Assembly: GCA_027485615.1 (NCBI GenBank)
Contig: JAIXQS010000036.1
Span: 1 to 42,228, forward strand
Origin: Verrucomicrobiaceae bacterium
Lineage (GTDB): Bacteria; Verrucomicrobiota; Verrucomicrobiia; Verrucomicrobiales; Akkermansiaceae
Direction of reading: 5' to 3'
Length of the DNA stretch: 42,228 nt
In this document: in pieces, positions 1 to 7,207 of the stretch
How the letters are laid out: each line of letters opens with the position of its first letter
How positions within the stretch are numbered: position 1 is the first letter of the stretch
Notes under the pieces: generated by a model
The model's database searches: none
What the model was told of the DNA's origin: nothing
What the model saw: only the letters and a program-made list of their open reading frames with translations
Program-made: the position numbers and the translations under genes

Positions 1-492
1 AATCAGCAATTTGACAAATTGAAGCTTCCATATTTCGGCGAAAGCAGCACTCGAGGCGGTTCCAGTATGGATTTTGACAATGATGGGGTGGTCAATCTCC
101 TCGAGTTTGCCTATGGCACCGATCCTTCGCAGGCCTTGGGGGGATCGGTGCAATGGAGTGGGAGCAGCCTGATTACTGCGGGCTCGCCGATACCCTACGT
201 GTTCCAAGGCGGCACGGGCACCTTCTCCTACCGCGCGGCATTTTCAAGACGCAAGGACTATTCTTCACATGGTCTTTCTTACACAGTCGAGTTCAGTGCG
301 GATTTGAATACATGGAAGGCCTCCTCGGTTGCACCGACGATTCTAGCGGATGACGGTATGGTTCAGGTCGTGTCTGTTCCTTATCTGGTTTTCGTGAACG
401 GAAAGAAGGCAACGTTTTGGAGCTCATTCTCGCAAGCGTCATCACTGGTTCGAACCCAGTATCGCGCACCATCTTTGAAATCAACGAGTTAG
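1..492 (+). pseudogene. 3' end of a large Verrucomicrobia-type surface protein, chimeric C-terminus
   Basis: The reading frame is open from base 1, so the gene enters from the left. Residues around 20-35 hold an Asp-rich calcium-loop-like motif (DFDNDGVVNLLEFAYGTDP), and then a segment of the type SYRAAFSRRKDY...YTVEFSADLNTW. In my experience this pairing is the conserved C-terminal end of very large autotransporter-like or Ca-binding secreted proteins in Verrucomicrobiota. These normally finish shortly after a 'VNGKKA.FFRV' strand. Here the family-like sequence runs to VNGKKATFW (to about base 420) and then changes to SSFSQASSLVRTQY..., which looks non-native and is read from tRNA-like DNA. 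I infer that the original 3' end was lost by recombination. Function beyond surface or secreted is unknown. Confidence 0.6.
444..471 (+). other. tRNA 3'-end fragment (T-arm, acceptor strand, CCA)
   Basis: Bases 444-448 ACTGG and 456-460 CCAGT form a perfect five-pair T-stem around the canonical loop TTCGAAC. They are followed by a seven-base acceptor strand ATCGCGC, a discriminator A and an encoded CCA (469-471). No matching 5' half (GCGCGAT) with a D-arm lies upstream; that DNA is the surface-protein frame. This is what remains of a tRNA 3' end at an attachment site of an integrated element, or a recombination scar. The amino-acid identity cannot be read because the anticodon arm is not preserved. 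Confidence 0.6.
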
Positions 493-935
493 GGGGTTAT
501 GGATTGGGCGGTGTCTCCTTTGCTGTTTCACAGAGGCCGAGGAGCTTACGAGTCTCATGAGCTGCTAGGTCGCGTGGCAGCCGGGACGAACCTCCTGCGG
601 ACAGGTGGTTAAATCACGGTCACAGGATCTGTAAAATCCCTGCACGGTAGGGAAAATTAGATATACAATGGAACCATGGGGCAGCGGTCAGTCCATCACG
701 GCGCTGCGACCGGCCTTGTTGCGGGGAAGCCTCTTTTCGCAGTGAAGGCGCCTCGGGCCGGAACGCTTGTCAACATCGAGGTTGATTTGGGCATCGATTT
801 CCCCGAACTTGATCCCCTTGATGACATACGCCTTGAAGGGCACCAAAGCCTTGATGTTTAGAATTTTTCACACCCGTTCAAGGCTAGCCGAACAAGGAGT
901 TGTCACCTCAAAAACAATAGAAAAACCCTCATGCC
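493..935. other. Non-coding scar region
   Basis: Apart from the transposase remnant at 688-861, I see no credible gene here. Short open frames on the plus strand at 676-861 and 767-991 are shadows of that remnant or have no protein-like composition. Confidence 0.5.
688..861 (-). pseudogene. ISL3-like transposase N-terminal remnant
   Basis: On the minus strand a 57-codon frame reads LNIKALVPFKAYVIKGIKFG and continues with EIDAQINLDVDKRSGPRR, HC, and ERL-like sequence before a TGA at 690-688. The pattern (short hydrophobic lead, 'V-x-G-I-x-F', beta-strand of alternating residues, 'D-K-R-x-G-x-x-C-x-x-C'-like end) resembles the N-terminal zinc-binding region of ISL3-family transposases. There is no ATG: a stop (TGA at 870-868) lies just upstream, one cysteine of the expected pair is missing and the catalytic part is absent. 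It is a dead fragment. The family assignment is tentative. Confidence 0.35.
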
Positions 936-966
936 TTGACTACGAAGAGCCGTTTTTCAATACACT
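936..966 (+). promoter_or_regulatory. Possible sigma-70-like promoter of the AraC gene
   Basis: TTGACT at 936-941 and TACACT at 961-966 sit 40 bases ahead of the proposed ATG at 1006, in locally AT-rich DNA. The 19-base spacer is longer than ideal, so this is a weak prediction. Confidence 0.25.
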
Positions 967-1005
967 AGGCCACATTCATATTAAAATTTGAAATCGCATC
1001 CGCAG

Positions 1006-1923
1006 ATGAGTTCGATTGAGAAATCCAAGCAAACGCTGCGGCGTGTGGCTCAGCTGCACACGCTGAAGTGGTCCGACCTGCCGGAAGGTCACGGCCCACC
1101 GCTGGCGGTTGTGCGCGCCACCGAACATCCGGAGTATCCCGAACACCACCATGAGTTCTGGGAGATCGTGCTCGTGACCCGCGGCACCGGACTGATGGTG
1201 TTCGGATCCAAGGCGCTGCCAATCAAGGTGGGGGACGTGTTCGTGATCAGCCGTGACCAAGAACATGCCTACCGGGAAACCCACTCCCTCGACATCGTCA
1301 ACATCGCCTTTGACCCGGAATTTATCGCATCTCTCCATCCGGTGCTGGAGGGCTGGATGAGCCGGGACGCCCTGTTCGCCGTGGGGCCGCGCTGGCGGTC
1401 CGGGGAAACGCCGGGAGAATGCCTGCACCTCGGATCGTCCGAGTTCGCGCGGGCGCTCGACCTGGTCCAGCGGCTTGAGGGAGAACTCGGAAGCGCCTGC
1501 GCCGAGGCAAGGGTCGCCTCCTTCGCCTATTTCCTGCTGCTCGTCACCCAGCTGCGGCGCCACTGCCTGCCATGGGAACCCGCCGGCGAGGCTGCCCCCG
1601 GCACGCGGATCGGGCGAGCGGTGGAATTCGTCGAAACCCATTTCGCCGAGCCGATCACGATCGACGACATCGCCGCGTCCAGCCATGTCTCGCGACGGCA
1701 TTTCTTCCGCCTGTTCGAGCAGGCGGTGGGCATGGGGCCGAAGGAATATCTCAAGAAAGTCCGGCTCAGGAAAGCCGCCGAGATGTTGCTCACCACCAAG
1801 GCCAACGTCACCGAGGTGGCCTACGCCTGCGGCTTCAACGATAGCAATTACTTCAGCACCCTCTATCACAAGGAATTCGGCGTCTCGCCAAGCCGGTTCA
1901 AAAGGGACGGCCGCTCGGGATGA
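1006..1923 (+). CDS. AraC-family regulator with N-terminal cupin (RhaS/RhaR-like)
   Basis: This is a one-component sugar-responsive transcription factor. The N-terminal half is a cupin-like effector domain with the His-rich strand EHHHEFWEIVLVTRGTG typical of AraC_binding domains of the RhaS/RhaR type. The last 100 residues hold the double helix-turn-helix: TIDDIAASSHVSRRHFFRLF for the first helix pair and EVAYACGFNDSNYFSTLYHKEFG-type sequence for the second, followed by the usual SPSRFKR end. I place the start at ATG 1006 (MSSIEKSKQT); the frame also opens at a TTG 18 bases upstream. No clear Shine-Dalgarno sequence is seen. It lies in front of glycan-degrading genes that read in the same direction, so it probably controls them. 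By position and domain type the inducer may be rhamnose or another released sugar; that is inference. Confidence 0.88.
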   Translation: MSSIEKSKQTLRRVAQLHTLKWSDLPEGHGPPLAVVRATEHPEYPEHHHEFWEIVLVTRGTGLMVFGSKALPIKVGDVFVISRDQEHAYRETHSLDIVNIAFDPEFIASLHPVLEGWMSRDALFAVGPRWRSGETPGECLHLGSSEFARALDLVQRLEGELGSACAEARVASFAYFLLLVTQLRRHCLPWEPAGEAAPGTRIGRAVEFVETHFAEPITIDDIAASSHVSRRHFFRLFEQAVGMGPKEYLKKVRLRKAAEMLLTTKANVTEVAYACGFNDSNYFSTLYHKEFGVSPSRFKRDGRSG

Positions 1924-2212
1924 AAGCGGCATTGGCATGAGGATCGCGCCGGTTTCCCCATTGAAGCTTCAAAGCGCATGCTGCAGTCAGGAAAGTCGGC
2001 CGTCAAACCGGCATGATTGAATTTCTGGAAACCATACGGCGGAGTGGCTGAAGCCTGCCTCTGCAAGGCTGCCGCAGCCGGAGCGCCCGGCGGATGCATG
2101 CTGCCGAACTGTCCGGCGTTTGGCATTACCGCAAGGATTTACGGCGCGAATCTCAAGGTATCAGCGCCCTGCCGCACCTAGATTCATACGTATAACAAAC
2201 CACCAAAAACAA

Positions 2213-3079
2213 ATGAATCCAAACAAACCCTCCATTCCGCGATCATCCACCCTCATCCATCTCGGACTCGCCGCCTGTTACCTGGGCGCGCAAAGCGCGA
2301 TGGCCGCCATCATTGCCCATGTCGGCACGGAAATCGGCAATTCCGGCAACGGCTTCCTCGTGCAGAATTGGTCCAACGCGGGAGTCGCGAAGAACCATGA
2401 CATCGACGGTAACAACAAATACGGCAGCGCCGGCTACTATCAGATCAGGCCGACACCCAATAGCACACCCAGCGACGTCTCCGAAGGTGCGGGTCCCAGC
2501 AACGACTTGGGAATTTCCGCCGGATCCAACCCGACCTTGAGCCTGGCACCTGCGTTCCTGAGTTCAATGACTGGCGGAGCCGGCACTTATGTGAATTTCG
2601 GAGGCTACCCGATTTTCCGCGGCCCGGACGGATCGGCCCTTTACCGTCAGGGAGGGCTTTCGGTGTCGGTCTCCAACGGCCCCTTCAACACTCCATCAGG
2701 CTCCAATAACGGCTACTTCGGCCAGGCGTTCTCGTTCACCGTGGGCGCGGCCACCACCTTCCGCATCGGCATCACTGCCGATACCGCCGGCGGCAGCGCT
2801 TTTGCGCCCGACTATGTGAGCATTTTCAGCAGCAGCACCGGAACGGTCTTCTCCAATTTGCTGACCCGCGACGGCACGCCTGACATGGCCATCTTCGACA
2901 TCACCGCCGCTGCGGGAGAAAGCTTCACCGCCGCAGTCTGGCAGTTGGACGGAACGCAATCGGTTGCTCCGTTCAGTTTGGTAACCTTCGATGTCATTCC
3001 CGAGCCATCCAGCGGGTTGTTGTCACTGATCGGCCTTACGGTGTTCGGCATCCTCCATCGCCGCCGGCGGGATGTTTGA
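2213..3079 (+). CDS. PEP-CTERM sorting-signal protein
   Basis: A 288-residue exported protein. From ATG 2213 the product begins with a charged stretch, a hydrophobic segment (LGLAACYLGAQ) and an AMA-A type signal-peptidase site near residue 30. The mature part is rich in Gly, Ser, Asn and Thr, as is usual for extracellular structural proteins. The C-terminus carries a textbook exosortase signal: VIPEPSS, then a transmembrane helix LLSLIGLTVFGIL, then HRRRR. Such proteins are cut and released or anchored by an exosortase (EpsH/XrtA type), which is not in this window. The frame extends upstream to 2120, but the signal peptide fits only the 2213 start. It lies 290 bases downstream of the AraC gene. 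The ligand or substrate is unknown. Confidence 0.85.
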   Translation: MNPNKPSIPRSSTLIHLGLAACYLGAQSAMAAIIAHVGTEIGNSGNGFLVQNWSNAGVAKNHDIDGNNKYGSAGYYQIRPTPNSTPSDVSEGAGPSNDLGISAGSNPTLSLAPAFLSSMTGGAGTYVNFGGYPIFRGPDGSALYRQGGLSVSVSNGPFNTPSGSNNGYFGQAFSFTVGAATTFRIGITADTAGGSAFAPDYVSIFSSSTGTVFSNLLTRDGTPDMAIFDITAAAGESFTAAVWQLDGTQSVAPFSLVTFDVIPEPSSGLLSLIGLTVFGILHRRRRDV

Positions 3080-3893
3080 GATCCGTCAGCATGCGATTTC
3101 TCCGACACACGAACATCGCAACCGCATGTTTGATCTCCACTTCCAGACGGATCGGGCGATGTGGCGTCCCCAAACTCCCCGGGCACGCCGATTGGCTTCG
3201 CGGGCGGGTTTCACCCTTGTCGAATTGATGGTGACGATCGCCGTGGTCGCCACGCTCGCGTTCATTGCCTTCACCGCCGCAGGGGCGGCCAGCCGCGCCG
3301 CGAAATCGGCGAAGGCGACGTCGAATCTCAGGCAGATAGGCGTGCTGGTGGGCTCCTATGCCACGGAAAACAACAACCGGCTCCCTTTTTACATCGATTG
3401 GGGAAGTTACTTCGGCAACCCGCCCGGATTGGTGTTCTTCCAGCGCACGCTGGCTGAACACGCCGGATTCGGATTTGCCCAATCACCTCAATCCGCGACG
3501 CGCCCCCTGCCGGATTTCTTCTACGATCCCTGCCTCGATGGAGGCTCTCTGCCGCAGCACCCGATGGGTTCGTTCGGTGTCAACGCCGCCATCCTGCCGG
3601 ATGCGGAAGAGTGCAGGTTGCGGTTTGGAAGCAAGCAGGGAGTGCCTCTGTCGATCCTCTCCGACCCCTCAAGAAAGGTCATCTGCTGCAGCGTGGTTGA
3701 ACCCAACTGGTCCGGCGGTTGGGCTTTCGACGGCAGGGTCTTTGCCCAAAATGGGTATGATCCAAAAAGCGGACCCCAACCGCGCAATGCTGGCCGCGCG
3801 GCTTCGCTTTTCGCTGATGGGCATGTGGAGAAGCTCGATGTGAAGAACATGGATCAGGCGCAGCGGCGCCGATACTTCACCCTCGACCCATGA
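3072..3893 (+). CDS. Type IV pseudopilin-like protein with prepilin cleavage motif
   Basis: The product has a class III-like leader ending RAG followed by FTLVELMVTIAVVATLAFIA, the N-methylated prepilin helix cut by PilD-type peptidase. A globular domain follows, ending NAGRAASLFADGHVEKLD, the 'G..A...FADGHV' signature seen at the end of many free-standing Verrucomicrobia/Planctomycetes pseudopilins (DUF1559-like). Start choice is uncertain: ATG 3072 overlaps the stop of the PEP-CTERM gene, while ATGs at 3126 and 3159 give shorter leaders; 3159 (MWRPQTPRAR) gives the most usual leader length. The tight link to a PEP-CTERM protein and to glycoside hydrolases suggests a surface structure made with the glycan-use genes. 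Its partners are unknown. Confidence 0.8.
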   Translation: MFEIRQHAISPTHEHRNRMFDLHFQTDRAMWRPQTPRARRLASRAGFTLVELMVTIAVVATLAFIAFTAAGAASRAAKSAKATSNLRQIGVLVGSYATENNNRLPFYIDWGSYFGNPPGLVFFQRTLAEHAGFGFAQSPQSATRPLPDFFYDPCLDGGSLPQHPMGSFGVNAAILPDAEECRLRFGSKQGVPLSILSDPSRKVICCSVVEPNWSGGWAFDGRVFAQNGYDPKSGPQPRNAGRAASLFADGHVEKLDVKNMDQAQRRRYFTLDP

Positions 3894-4002
3894 ATCACCT
3901 GCCGGCGAACCCGCGACCCATGGCATGGCTGCACGGGTTTGCAGTGCATGCCTACCGAAACCGTATCCGCCTGGAGAATTCCCCCAAACCCCGAACAAGC
4001 CA

Positions 4003-5181
4003 ATGATTCCATCACCCAACAACCGCATCCGTGTCGGCTGCTATTATTTCCCGAACTATCACGTCGATCCCCGCAACGAGAAGATCCACGGCCCCGGCTG
4101 GACAGAGTGGCAGCTGGTCCGCCACTCCATCCCGCGCTTTCCCGGCCACCAGCAGCCGAAGGTACCCGTGTGGGGGCACGAGGACGAGTCCGACCCGCAG
4201 GTGATGGAGAGGAAAATCGACGCGGCGGTGGATCACGGCATCGATCATTTCATCTTCGACTGGTATCATTACGACGACGGGCCGTTCCTTGATCGCTGCC
4301 TCGATCAGGGCTTCCTCAAGGCGCGCAACGTGGATCGGATCGGGTTCTCCCTGATGTGGGCCAACCACGACTGGATCAACATCCATCCGATGGGGCGTTG
4401 CTTCGGCAAAGAGTTGCTCTACCCGGGCTTGGTTTCGCCAAAGACCTTCCGCTACATCACCGATTTGATCATCGAGCGCTATTTCTCCCATCCCTCCTAC
4501 CTGACGGTGGACGGATGCCCTTATTTCTCGGTTTACGACCTGTCGAAATTCGTCGCCATCCACGGCTCGGTGGCGGCCACGCGAGAGGCGATCGAAGGCT
4601 TCCGCGAGCGGGTGCGCGCGGCCGGTTTCCCCGACCTGCACTTCAACGCGGTGGTCTGGGGCAAACCGGTGCTGCCGGGCGAGGCGGTGATCAAGGACAT
4701 GCCGCAGTTGGTTGCGGCTCTCGGTTTCGACAGCGTGACGAGCTACGTCTGGATCCACCACGCGGAACTGGACAAGTCTCCCTACACGCCGCACGCCGAG
4801 GTGCTGGCCAAGTATCTGCAGGTATGGAGCCGGATGGAGGAGGACTATGACATCCCCTACTTCCCCAATGTCACGATGGGCTGGGACAACTCCCCGCGCA
4901 CGGTCCAGACCGACATCTGGGAACCGCTTCCGGAATCGACCTTCTCCAACCTGATCGGCGGCAACACACCCGAGGCGTTCCAAAGGACGCTCGAAATCTT
5001 CCGCGACCGCCTGAGCAGCCGGCCGGGACCCAACTTGATGAGCATCAACGCGTGGAACGAGTGGACCGAAGGCAGCTACATCGAGCCTGACATGGTCAAC
5101 GGCATGGCCTATCTTGAGGCTGTCGCCAGGGTGTTCGGCCCGGTCAAATCCCGGCCCGCACACCAGCCCGCGATCGCCTGA
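4003..5181 (+). CDS. WbsX / GH99-like TIM-barrel glycan enzyme
   Basis: A 392-residue cytosolic-looking protein without a signal peptide. It opens with RVGCYYFPNYHVDP and GPGWTEWQLV, has the barrel strand IDHFIFDWYHYDDGPFLDRC near residues 85-105, and near the C-terminus has INAWNEWTEGSYIEPD. The last motif (AWNEW.EG...EPD) is the hallmark of the WbsX (Glyco_tran_WbsX, PF14307) group related to GH99/GH71 endo-acting enzymes. WbsX members were first labelled glycosyltransferases from O-antigen clusters; in a degradative locus like this a hydrolase role is more likely. ATG 4003 is chosen because upstream sequence (3925-4002) is not conserved-looking. It starts 110 bases after the pseudopilin stop and probably belongs to one transcript with the next gene. 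Confidence 0.8.
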   Translation: MIPSPNNRIRVGCYYFPNYHVDPRNEKIHGPGWTEWQLVRHSIPRFPGHQQPKVPVWGHEDESDPQVMERKIDAAVDHGIDHFIFDWYHYDDGPFLDRCLDQGFLKARNVDRIGFSLMWANHDWINIHPMGRCFGKELLYPGLVSPKTFRYITDLIIERYFSHPSYLTVDGCPYFSVYDLSKFVAIHGSVAATREAIEGFRERVRAAGFPDLHFNAVVWGKPVLPGEAVIKDMPQLVAALGFDSVTSYVWIHHAELDKSPYTPHAEVLAKYLQVWSRMEEDYDIPYFPNVTMGWDNSPRTVQTDIWEPLPESTFSNLIGGNTPEAFQRTLEIFRDRLSSRPGPNLMSINAWNEWTEGSYIEPDMVNGMAYLEAVARVFGPVKSRPAHQPAIA

Positions 5182-5216
5182 AGCATTTCCGCCGCAGGCG
5201 ACCATGCTCCCAAACC

Positions 5217-7061
5217 ATGCATCCTGTGAGAATTCCAGCCGCATCCCTTCTTCGCGTCGCCGTAGCAATGGCGGCCATCATCGCGGAACCGTCACATGGA
5301 GAGGGTATCAACCCCGGCGTCCCGTGGCCGGCGACCGACGCCCTGGGGCGTGAGCTTCCGCTCTTCCCGGAAGCCGGGCCGCTGAAAAAGAACCGCTTCG
5401 TCGGCATCTTCTATCCCACCTGGACCGGCGACGAATACAGCTACGGGCCCTACGACGTGACGAAGATCCACGCCGCCCAGCCCGACATGCGGACGATCCC
5501 GGTTTTCCGCCACAGCGGGCCGAAGCAATGGCACATGGCGCACTGGGGCGAGCCGCTGTTCGGCTACTACAAGTTGACGGATCCATGGGTGATCCGCCGC
5601 CACATGCACATGCTTGCCGATGCCGGGGTGGATATGCTCGTGCTGGATGCGACCAACGCCGAGATCTACGAAAACGTGCTCAACCGGTTCCTGCCCGTGC
5701 TGTTGCAAATCCGCAGCGAAGGCGGCCGCACCCCGCAGGTCTGTTTCATGCTCAACACCGACATGGGCAACATCGCGAACCAGTTGCTGGAGAAGTTCTA
5801 CCGGCCGGGAAAATTCAACGACCTGTGGTTCATCTGGGATGGCAAGCCGCTGATGCTCTGCAATCCGGATGCCGCCAGCCCCGAAGTGAGAGGGCATTTC
5901 ACCTTGCGCACCGCTTTCTGGCCCGGCACCCCGCCCTACGGCAATACGCCCTACGCTTGGCATTGGCTCGGCGTGCACCCGCAGGCCTACGGCTTCACCA
6001 CCGAGCCCAAGGTGGCTGAGCAGATCAATGTGTCGCCCGCACAGAACATGCATTGGCAGACCGGTGCTGTCGAATTGATGCACACAGGCAATGCACGCGG
6101 CCGCGGTTTCAGCGGCGGCAAGCAGGATCCTTCCATCGACTCCATCCGGCGCGGGCTCAATTTCCAGGAACAGTGGGATCATGCGCTCAAGGTCGATCCG
6201 AAGTTCGTCATGATCACCGCATGGAACGAATGGATCGCCGGGCTGACCCACTCCATGCAAACCCCGTGGGTGCAATGCGATGGCTTCAACGAGGAGTTTT
6301 CCCGCGACATCGAGCCGATGAAAGGCGGCTTCGGGGATAATTTCTACTATCAGGCGATCGCCAATATCCGGCGCTACAAGGGTGTTCCGGAAATCCCCGG
6401 AGCCACTCCGGCGAAAACCATCGATATCGCCGGTTCGTTCGATCAATGGCAGGACGTCGGGCCGGAGTTCACGGGGCATGCGGGCAACACCATTCCGCGC
6501 GACCACGACGGCTTCGGGCGCGCGCCGGAAAGCCGGGTCACCGTCCCCACCCCGGACTTCGAAGGCAACGGCACCACCTGGCGGGGGCAGGAGGGGCCGC
6601 GATACGTCAACACGTCGGGTCGCAACAGCCTTCTGGGCATGAAGGTGGCGCGCGACAAGGATCACATCTACTTCCACGTCCGGACGGAAAAACCGATCAC
6701 CCCCTCCAGCGGCCCCGATTGGATGACGCTGCTCATCCGCACCGGCAATCCGGCGCACCACACCTGGAACGGCTTCGATTATATCATCAACCGCACGCCG
6801 CCCGGCGCACAGGGCGCAGTGCTGGAGAAAAACAACGGCGGAAGGAATTGGCTGCACTCCGCGCATGTTCGATACAGGGTGGAGGGAAACCAGATGCACA
6901 TGGCCATACCGCGCAGCGCCCTCGGGCTGGGCGGAGATCCCGTGACCTTCGATTTCAAGTGGATGGACAACATTCCGCTGCCAGACGATCTCACCGAATT
7001 TTTCGTGACCGGCGACACCGCTCCGTCCGGTCGGTTCCGGTTTCGATATCTCGCTCGGTGA
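5217..7061 (+). CDS. Secreted GH71/GH99-like hydrolase with C-terminal CBM9/DOMON-like domain
   Basis: A 614-residue exported enzyme. Residues 1-28 form a signal peptide (LLRVAVAMAAIIAEPSHG). The catalytic part begins NRFVGIFYPTWTGDEY and ends with FVMITAWNEWIAGLTH, the same AWNEW motif as in the preceding gene, so the two are distant relatives. From about residue 405 a separate beta-rich domain starts (TIDIAGSFDQWQDVGPEF, ... KDHIYFHVRTEK, ... FDFKWMDN), which has the look of a CBM9/DOMON-type carbohydrate-binding module. The gap to the gene upstream is 35 bases, so co-transcription is likely. The export signal suggests this enzyme acts outside or in the periplasm, while its neighbour acts inside. 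The substrate is not known; a rhamnose-, fucose- or mannose-containing glycan is plausible from the neighbouring GH78. Confidence 0.8.
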   Translation: MHPVRIPAASLLRVAVAMAAIIAEPSHGEGINPGVPWPATDALGRELPLFPEAGPLKKNRFVGIFYPTWTGDEYSYGPYDVTKIHAAQPDMRTIPVFRHSGPKQWHMAHWGEPLFGYYKLTDPWVIRRHMHMLADAGVDMLVLDATNAEIYENVLNRFLPVLLQIRSEGGRTPQVCFMLNTDMGNIANQLLEKFYRPGKFNDLWFIWDGKPLMLCNPDAASPEVRGHFTLRTAFWPGTPPYGNTPYAWHWLGVHPQAYGFTTEPKVAEQINVSPAQNMHWQTGAVELMHTGNARGRGFSGGKQDPSIDSIRRGLNFQEQWDHALKVDPKFVMITAWNEWIAGLTHSMQTPWVQCDGFNEEFSRDIEPMKGGFGDNFYYQAIANIRRYKGVPEIPGATPAKTIDIAGSFDQWQDVGPEFTGHAGNTIPRDHDGFGRAPESRVTVPTPDFEGNGTTWRGQEGPRYVNTSGRNSLLGMKVARDKDHIYFHVRTEKPITPSSGPDWMTLLIRTGNPAHHTWNGFDYIINRTPPGAQGAVLEKNNGGRNWLHSAHVRYRVEGNQMHMAIPRSALGLGGDPVTFDFKWMDNIPLPDDLTEFFVTGDTAPSGRFRFRYLAR

Positions 7062-7066
7062 AATAA

Positions 7067-7081
7067 CCCGCGTTGAGCGGG
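7067..7081. terminator. Short hairpin between convergent genes
   Basis: CCCGC and GCGGG pair around GTTGA just after the stop of the GH99-like gene. On the minus strand it is followed by TTATTT, so it could end transcription of the convergent rhamnosidase gene. The stem is only five pairs, so this is weak. Confidence 0.3.
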
Positions 7082-7207
7082 GGAAAACAACAAAGGTTTT
7101 TCCGCGCAATTCCGTGTGGAATCTCGGGAGCATTCATCTCCCGGAGGCATCGATGGATCAGGCGGCTGTTAGATGAAGCGCAGGCGCTTGCCGTCCCGAC
7201 AGATGCC

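Noticed and set aside
444..471. Reading the tRNA fragment as the end of a tmRNA gene
   Set aside because: The acceptor strand would lack the G-U pair of tmRNA, and no tmRNA body or resume-codon region lies upstream.
293..484. A minus-strand frame beginning MISKMVRDTGFEPVMTL
   Set aside because: The 'RDTGFEPV' peptide is the reverse reading of a tRNA T-arm, a well-known false gene call.
3072..3893. A complete type IV pilus or type II secretion cluster
   Set aside because: Only one pseudopilin is present, with no ATPase, platform protein or secretin nearby.
5292..7133. A 613-codon minus-strand frame opposite the GH99-like gene, and a similar one at 4012-5268
   Set aside because: Both lie antisense to clearly recognisable enzymes with signal peptide or motif support and have no protein-like features of their own.
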